Positions 60,077 to 64,000 of a stretch of 64,000 nucleotides of DNA are shown piece by piece (positions within the stretch are counted from its first letter, which is position 1; every line of letters starts with the position of its first letter). The DNA is from Rhizobium sp. Leaf306. Its GTDB lineage: Bacteria; Pseudomonadota; Alphaproteobacteria; Rhizobiales; Rhizobiaceae. The notes below the pieces were generated by a model. It saw only the letters and a program-made list of their open reading frames with translations. It searched no databases and had not been told where the DNA came from. The stretch is taken from assembly GCF_001423425.1 (NCBI RefSeq), contig NZ_LMNX01000005.1, positions 1 through 64,000 on the forward strand, in the 5' to 3' direction. The position numbers and the translations under genes were made by a program.

Positions 60077-61510
60077 ATGACGACCGTAAATTCCAATCTT
60101 CCCCACATCTTAACTCTTATCGACCGCAAGACCGAGGTTTTCCGGGAGCTGTCCGACCGCGTCTGGGAGACGCCGGAAACCTGCTACATGGAAACCCTGT
60201 CCGCGGCAGCGCATCGGGAAATGCTGGAAACGCAAGGGTTCCGGATCACCGATAACGTGGCCGGCATTCCGACCGCGCTGATCGGCGAGGCTGGGGAAGG
60301 TGGACCGGTGATTGCCTTTCTCGGGGAGTTCGACGCTCTTGCAGGGTTGAGCCAGAAGGCGGGCGAAACCGCTTACGATCCGATCACTGCCGGCGCAAAC
60401 GGCCATGGCTGCGGCCATAATCTTCTCGGTTCCGCCTCGCTTCTTGCCGCAACGGCTCTCAAGGATTGGCTCGAAGCCAACGGAACGCCGGGACGCGTGC
60501 GCTATTACGGCTGCCCGGCGGAAGAGGGCGGGGCTGCCAAAGCGTTCATGGTGCAGTCCGGCGCATTTGAAGATGTCGATATCGCCATCAGCTGGCACCC
60601 CAGCAATTTCGCAGGCGTCCAGCGCGAGACATCGCTTGCCAACTGCCGTGTCGATTTTACCTTTACCGGGCGTGCGGCGCATGCCGCGGCGGTTCCGGAA
60701 CTTGGCCGCAGTGCGCTCGATGCCGTCGAGTTGATGAGTGTCGGCGTCAACTATATGCGCGAGCACATGCCATCCGATTGCCGGATCCACTACGCGGTTC
60801 TCGACAGCGGCGGCATTTCGCCAAACGTCGTCCAGGCGCATGCCAAGGTTCGCTACGTCATTCGCGCACCCGAATTGCCGGGCCTGCTGCCTCTGATCGA
60901 GCGGGTCAAGAAGGTCGCGGAAGGTGCGGCGCTGATGACCGAAACGAAGGTGGAAAGCACGATCCTTGCCGGCGTTTCCAACCTCGTCGTCAACACACCG
61001 CTTATGGACGCGATGCAGGATGTCTGGGAAAGCCTCGGCCCGCCGCCTTTTGATGCCGCCGACCAGGAATTTGCGGCCAAGATCCGTGCAACGCTGACGC
61101 GGGAGGATATCGCGGCGAGCTGGCGCCAGGAGCGGCTTGACGAACGCGATGTTCCCCTGGCGGATTTCGTGCTCCCGGCGCATGGCGAGCTTCGTCAGAT
61201 GGGCGGCTCGACCGATGTCGGCGATGTCAGCTGGGTGGTGCCGACCGTGCAGGCCTATGGCGCAACGCTTGCCATCGGAACCCAGCTTCATACATGGCAG
61301 GTCGTCGCGCAAGGCAAGAGCGAGCTTGCTCACAAGGGTATGGTGTCTGTTGCCAAGGCAATGGCCGCCACGGGTCTTGCGGCGCTGGAAAGCGAGCAGC
61401 TGCGCGAGGCTGCCTGGGCGGACCTGAGGAAGCGGCTGAAGGGCCAGGCCTATATCAGCCCGATGCCTGCCGGTACCGAGCCGCCGGTCGCCGCAATGAC
61501 GGTGAAGTGA
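60077..61510 (+). CDS. M20-family amidohydrolase/peptidase (AbgB-like)
   Basis: A 477-residue zinc-dependent amidohydrolase. The metal-binding loop NGHGCGHNLLG is at about residues 109-119, with catalytic glutamates in CPAEEGGAAK (about 150-159). A dimerisation lid occupies about 185-300. The sequence resembles AbgB, which cleaves p-aminobenzoyl-glutamate. ATG 60077 after GAGGCGCATATT removes a 23-residue unsupported extension. It is divergent from dppA, so cleavage of imported peptides or acyl amino acids is plausible. Confidence 0.87.
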   Translation: MTTVNSNLPHILTLIDRKTEVFRELSDRVWETPETCYMETLSAAAHREMLETQGFRITDNVAGIPTALIGEAGEGGPVIAFLGEFDALAGLSQKAGETAYDPITAGANGHGCGHNLLGSASLLAATALKDWLEANGTPGRVRYYGCPAEEGGAAKAFMVQSGAFEDVDIAISWHPSNFAGVQRETSLANCRVDFTFTGRAAHAAAVPELGRSALDAVELMSVGVNYMREHMPSDCRIHYAVLDSGGISPNVVQAHAKVRYVIRAPELPGLLPLIERVKKVAEGAALMTETKVESTILAGVSNLVVNTPLMDAMQDVWESLGPPPFDAADQEFAAKIRATLTREDIAASWRQERLDERDVPLADFVLPAHGELRQMGGSTDVGDVSWVVPTVQAYGATLAIGTQLHTWQVVAQGKSELAHKGMVSVAKAMAATGLAALESEQLREAAWADLRKRLKGQAYISPMPAGTEPPVAAMTVK

Positions 61511-61636
61511 ACACGTAAGCCGTCGTGTCAACTATTTCGAACGGAGAAGTTCTTGGGCAGTGTTTTGCGCTGTCCAAGATCGGCGTTTCGCCGTAAGAAT
61601 GACGCCAAAATCAGTCAGGTGCAGAGGAGGCCCTTC

Positions 61637-62992
61637 GTGACGGTACAGCCCAATTCCATGGAAGCCCGCGACAAGGCTTATCACATGCACTCCTACACGA
61701 ACGCCCGCGCTCTGGAGCGCGACGGTGCGCTGGTGATGGAACGCGGCGAAGGCATCTACGTCTACGACAACAACGGCAAGAAATACATCGAAGGCATGTC
61801 CGGCCTCTGGAGCGTCGCTGTCGGCTTTGGTGAAAACCGGCTGGTCGAGGCCGCCACGCGGCAGATGAGCAAGCTGCCCTATTACCATACGTTCACATCG
61901 CGGGCGAACGGCCCGTCAATCGAGCTTGCCGAAAAGCTGGTACAGATGGCGCCGGTGCCGATGTCGAAGGCGTTTTTCACGAACTCGGGTTCGGAAGCCA
62001 ACGATACGGCCATCAAGATGATCTGGTACCGGTCGAACGCGATGGGCAAGCCGGAGAAGAAAAAGATCATCTCCCGGATCAAGGGCTATCACGGCGTGAC
62101 CGCCGTTTCCGCGAGCCTGACCGGTCTGCCGAACAACCATCGGTCGTTCGATCTGCCGCTGCCCGGCATCTTCCACACATCCTGCCCGCATTACCGCGCC
62201 TTCAAGCTTGAGGGCGAGAGCGAGGCTGCCTTCGTCGAACGGTGTGCCAAGGAACTCGAGGACCTGATCCTGCGCGAAGGCCCCGAAACCGTCGCAGCCT
62301 TTATCGGCGAGCCGGTGATGGGTGCTGGCGGCGTGATCGTGCCGCCTGCGGGTTACTGGCCGGCCATCCAAGCCATCCTCAAGAAATACGACATCCTGTT
62401 CATCGCCGACGAAGTGATTTGCGGCTTTGGCCGCACCGGCAATATGTTCGGAACGCAGACCTTCGATCTGCAGCCGGATTTCATGACGCTATCGAAGCAG
62501 ATCTCCTCGTCCTACCAGCCGATCTCGGCGCTTCTCATCAACGAGAACGTCTACGCCCCGATCGCGGACGAATCCGCGAAGATCGGCACGTTCGGACACG
62601 GCGTCACCGCCGCCGGCCACCCGGTCGCGGCGGCCGTTGCGCTGGAAAATATCGCGATCATCGAAGAGCGCGATCTGGTCGGAAACGTCCGGGCGCTTGC
62701 GCCAAAATTCCAGTCGCGCCTGAAGGAACTCGAAGGTCATCCGCTGGCGATCGAAGCGCGGGGCATCGGTCTCATCGGTGCACTCGAACTTGCTCCGCGC
62801 GAAGGGTTTGCCACCGGTCAGCTCGGCTCGAAACTGTTTTCGATCATGGTCGAGAAGGGGCTGATCAGCCGTGCGATCGGCGACTCGCTGGCGCTTTGCC
62901 CACCTCTCATCATCAACGAGTCTCAGCTGGATGTGCTGTTCGACACATTCGAAGCGTCGCTCGACGTGCTGAAAAAGCAGCTCGACGCCTGA
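61637..62992 (+). CDS. Class III omega-aminotransferase
   Basis: A 451-residue PLP-dependent aminotransferase of class III. The cofactor-binding elements are NSGSEANDTAIK (about 116-127), the aspartate in FIADEVICGFGRTG (about 255-268) and the Schiff-base lysine in TLSKQISSSYQP (about 285-296). The family includes beta-alanine, putrescine and other omega-amine:pyruvate transaminases; the amino donor is not fixed by sequence. GTG 61637 lies 6 bp after GGAGG, which decides the start against ATG 61658. It follows the M20 gene by 126 bp in the same direction. Confidence 0.88.
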   Translation: MTVQPNSMEARDKAYHMHSYTNARALERDGALVMERGEGIYVYDNNGKKYIEGMSGLWSVAVGFGENRLVEAATRQMSKLPYYHTFTSRANGPSIELAEKLVQMAPVPMSKAFFTNSGSEANDTAIKMIWYRSNAMGKPEKKKIISRIKGYHGVTAVSASLTGLPNNHRSFDLPLPGIFHTSCPHYRAFKLEGESEAAFVERCAKELEDLILREGPETVAAFIGEPVMGAGGVIVPPAGYWPAIQAILKKYDILFIADEVICGFGRTGNMFGTQTFDLQPDFMTLSKQISSSYQPISALLINENVYAPIADESAKIGTFGHGVTAAGHPVAAAVALENIAIIEERDLVGNVRALAPKFQSRLKELEGHPLAIEARGIGLIGALELAPREGFATGQLGSKLFSIMVEKGLISRAIGDSLALCPPLIINESQLDVLFDTFEASLDVLKKQLDA

Positions 62993-63000
62993 TGTCATCA

Positions 63001-63028
63001 GGAGCCGGGCTAACCTTTGTCCGGCTCC
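63001..63028 (+). terminator. Stem-loop after the class III aminotransferase gene
   Basis: GGAGCCGG (63001-63008) and CCGGCTCC (63021-63028) form a perfect 8-bp stem, 8 bp beyond the stop codon. No T-run follows, so it is at best a weak terminator. Confidence 0.5.
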
Positions 63029-63064
63029 GATTGCCCAAAGCGATGGGGCGCATATATTCGCCTC

Positions 63065-64000
63065 ATGCTTGACCTCTTCCATACCTACTGGCCGCACATC
63101 CTGTTCGTCTTTTCGCTCGTTGCCGGCACGGCGGCCGCGATCCATGCGGCCATGACGAAGGAAGAGGTGCGCTCGGCGATTGGCTGGGTCGGCATCATCG
63201 TCCTGTCGCCCATCATCGGCGCGTCGCTCTATATGCTTGCCGGCGTCAATCGCATCCGCCGAACGGTCATCAGTGATCGCCGTGCCCTGCTGCAGGGCCG
63301 CGAGTGGGCGCATTTTGCCTCCTACGACGCGACAGATGCCCTGATCATCAAGGATTTTGGTCACCGGTTCCGCGCGATGAAGACGCTGGGAGACCGGGTT
63401 ACTTCCCATCACCTCACATCCGGAAATTCCATTCTTTCGCTGGATACCGGCGACGCCGCCTATGCCGCCATGCTGGGTGCGATCCGCAAGGCGAAGAAGA
63501 GCGTCATTCTGGAAACCTACATCTTCGATCGGGACAGGATCGGACGCCAGTTTGTCGAGGCCCTGATTGCTGCGGTAAAGCGGGGTGTGGAAGTGCGTGT
63601 GCTGATCGATGCGGTCGGCGCCCGCTACTCGGTTCCAAGCGTACTCGGCATGCTGCGCGATGGCGGCGTCGGGGTCAGCGTCTTCAACGGCAACGTCATT
63701 GTCGGCTTGCGGCTGCCTTACGCAAACCTTCGAACCCACCGCAAGATCCTGGTCGTGGATGGCCGCGTCGCGTTTACCGGCGGCATCAACATTCGCGAAA
63801 GTTTCTCGAGCGAATTCAATGGCGATGGGTTTTCGCTCGATACGCATTTCAAGGTTACCGGGCCATTGGTGGCCGACCTTTTTGCCGTTGCCGCCGCCGA
63901 CTGGCAGTTCACCACGGGCGAGACATTGGAAGATGATGCGTGGGAGCTTGTCGCGCCCGCGGCGGAACCCGGCAAGGCGGTCATCGCCCGGGTCGTTTCG
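63065..64000 (+). CDS. Cardiolipin synthase-like phospholipase D protein, 3' end outside the window
   Basis: The first 312 residues of a membrane-anchored PLD-superfamily protein that continues past the window edge. Two N-terminal helices (about 8-30 and 38-58, with the IGWVGIIVLSPIIGASLY segment) match the cardiolipin synthase (Cls) anchor. The first HKD motif reads HRKILVVDGRVAFTGG (about 224-239). A second HKD motif is expected beyond the edge. Cls condenses phosphatidylglycerol to cardiolipin. No ribosome binding site is obvious before ATG 63065. The distinction from other PLD-like proteins needs the missing part. Confidence 0.87.
   Translation, partial: MLDLFHTYWPHILFVFSLVAGTAAAIHAAMTKEEVRSAIGWVGIIVLSPIIGASLYMLAGVNRIRRTVISDRRALLQGREWAHFASYDATDALIIKDFGHRFRAMKTLGDRVTSHHLTSGNSILSLDTGDAAYAAMLGAIRKAKKSVILETYIFDRDRIGRQFVEALIAAVKRGVEVRVLIDAVGARYSVPSVLGMLRDGGVGVSVFNGNVIVGLRLPYANLRTHRKILVVDGRVAFTGGINIRESFSSEFNGDGFSLDTHFKVTGPLVADLFAVAAADWQFTTGETLEDDAWELVAPAAEPGKAVIARVVS

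Overview
The window is dense, GC-rich bacterial DNA with 57 protein-coding genes, no rRNA or tRNA, and no insertion sequence, prophage or CRISPR array that I can see. Gene content points to an alphaproteobacterium of the Rhizobiaceae (Rhizobium/Agrobacterium/Neorhizobium type): a ChvE-GguA-GguB sugar transporter with a GguC relative, an LpiA-AcvB (AtvA) lysyl-phosphatidylglycerol pair, single-domain FrcA-like CUT2 ATPases, and a RIME-like palindromic repeat. I do not assign a species.

Layout. 1-2.4 kb: a TerC-family membrane protein with an elaborate leader, divergent from an OxyR-like LysR regulator. 2.5-11.1 kb: a LacI regulator with a CUT2 permease and ATPase on the minus strand, divergent from an epimerase, two tandem sugar-binding proteins, a two-domain ATPase and a permease. 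11.2-16.0 kb: a third CUT2 system led by a ROK regulator and ending in an SDR dehydrogenase. 16.3-18.7 kb: a class V PLP enzyme divergent from an Lrp/AsnC regulator, then a cold-shock protein. 19.0-32.4 kb: a nitrogen-compound region (amidohydrolase, DapA-like aldolase, arginase, polar amino acid ABC importer, GntR regulator, PotABCD-like importer with a Tat-exported binding protein, hydantoin-type racemase, GNAT acetyltransferase). 32.4-45.9 kb: a furanose/pentose region with a FadR-type regulator and ytfQ-ytfR-ytfT-yjfF on the minus strand, divergent from gguC, a sugar 1-dehydrogenase, a sugar-acid dehydratase, chvE, gguA and gguB. 46.1-51.0 kb: lpiA-acvB and a second TerC-family gene (YjbE type). 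51.0-54.0 kb: an acyltransferase, an MBL-fold hydrolase and an MTHFR-like protein. 54.2-59.6 kb: dppABCDF. 60.1-64.0 kb: an M20 amidohydrolase, a class III aminotransferase and a cardiolipin synthase-like gene cut by the window edge.

Function. Twenty-nine of 57 genes are ABC-importer subunits (9 ATPases, 12 permeases, 8 binding proteins), forming eight importers: five CUT2 sugar systems, one polar amino acid, one polyamine-type and one dipeptide. The 32-46 kb block looks like one programme. YtfQRT-YjfF and ChvE-GguAB bring in galactose/arabinose-type sugars. The Gfo/Idh dehydrogenase and IlvD/Edd dehydratase then oxidise and dehydrate them by a non-phosphorylative route.

Most notable observation. 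The two TerC-family genes lie 49 kb apart on opposite strands and share a leader element: 15 identical bases, then a stem in which five consecutive base pairs differ between the copies yet still pair, then 10 identical bases. It has the form of a structured cis-regulatory RNA and I do not recognise it as the usual manganese (yybP-ykoY) riboswitch. Second, seven of the eight binding-protein genes are followed at once by a strong stem-loop, with no obvious shared sequence.
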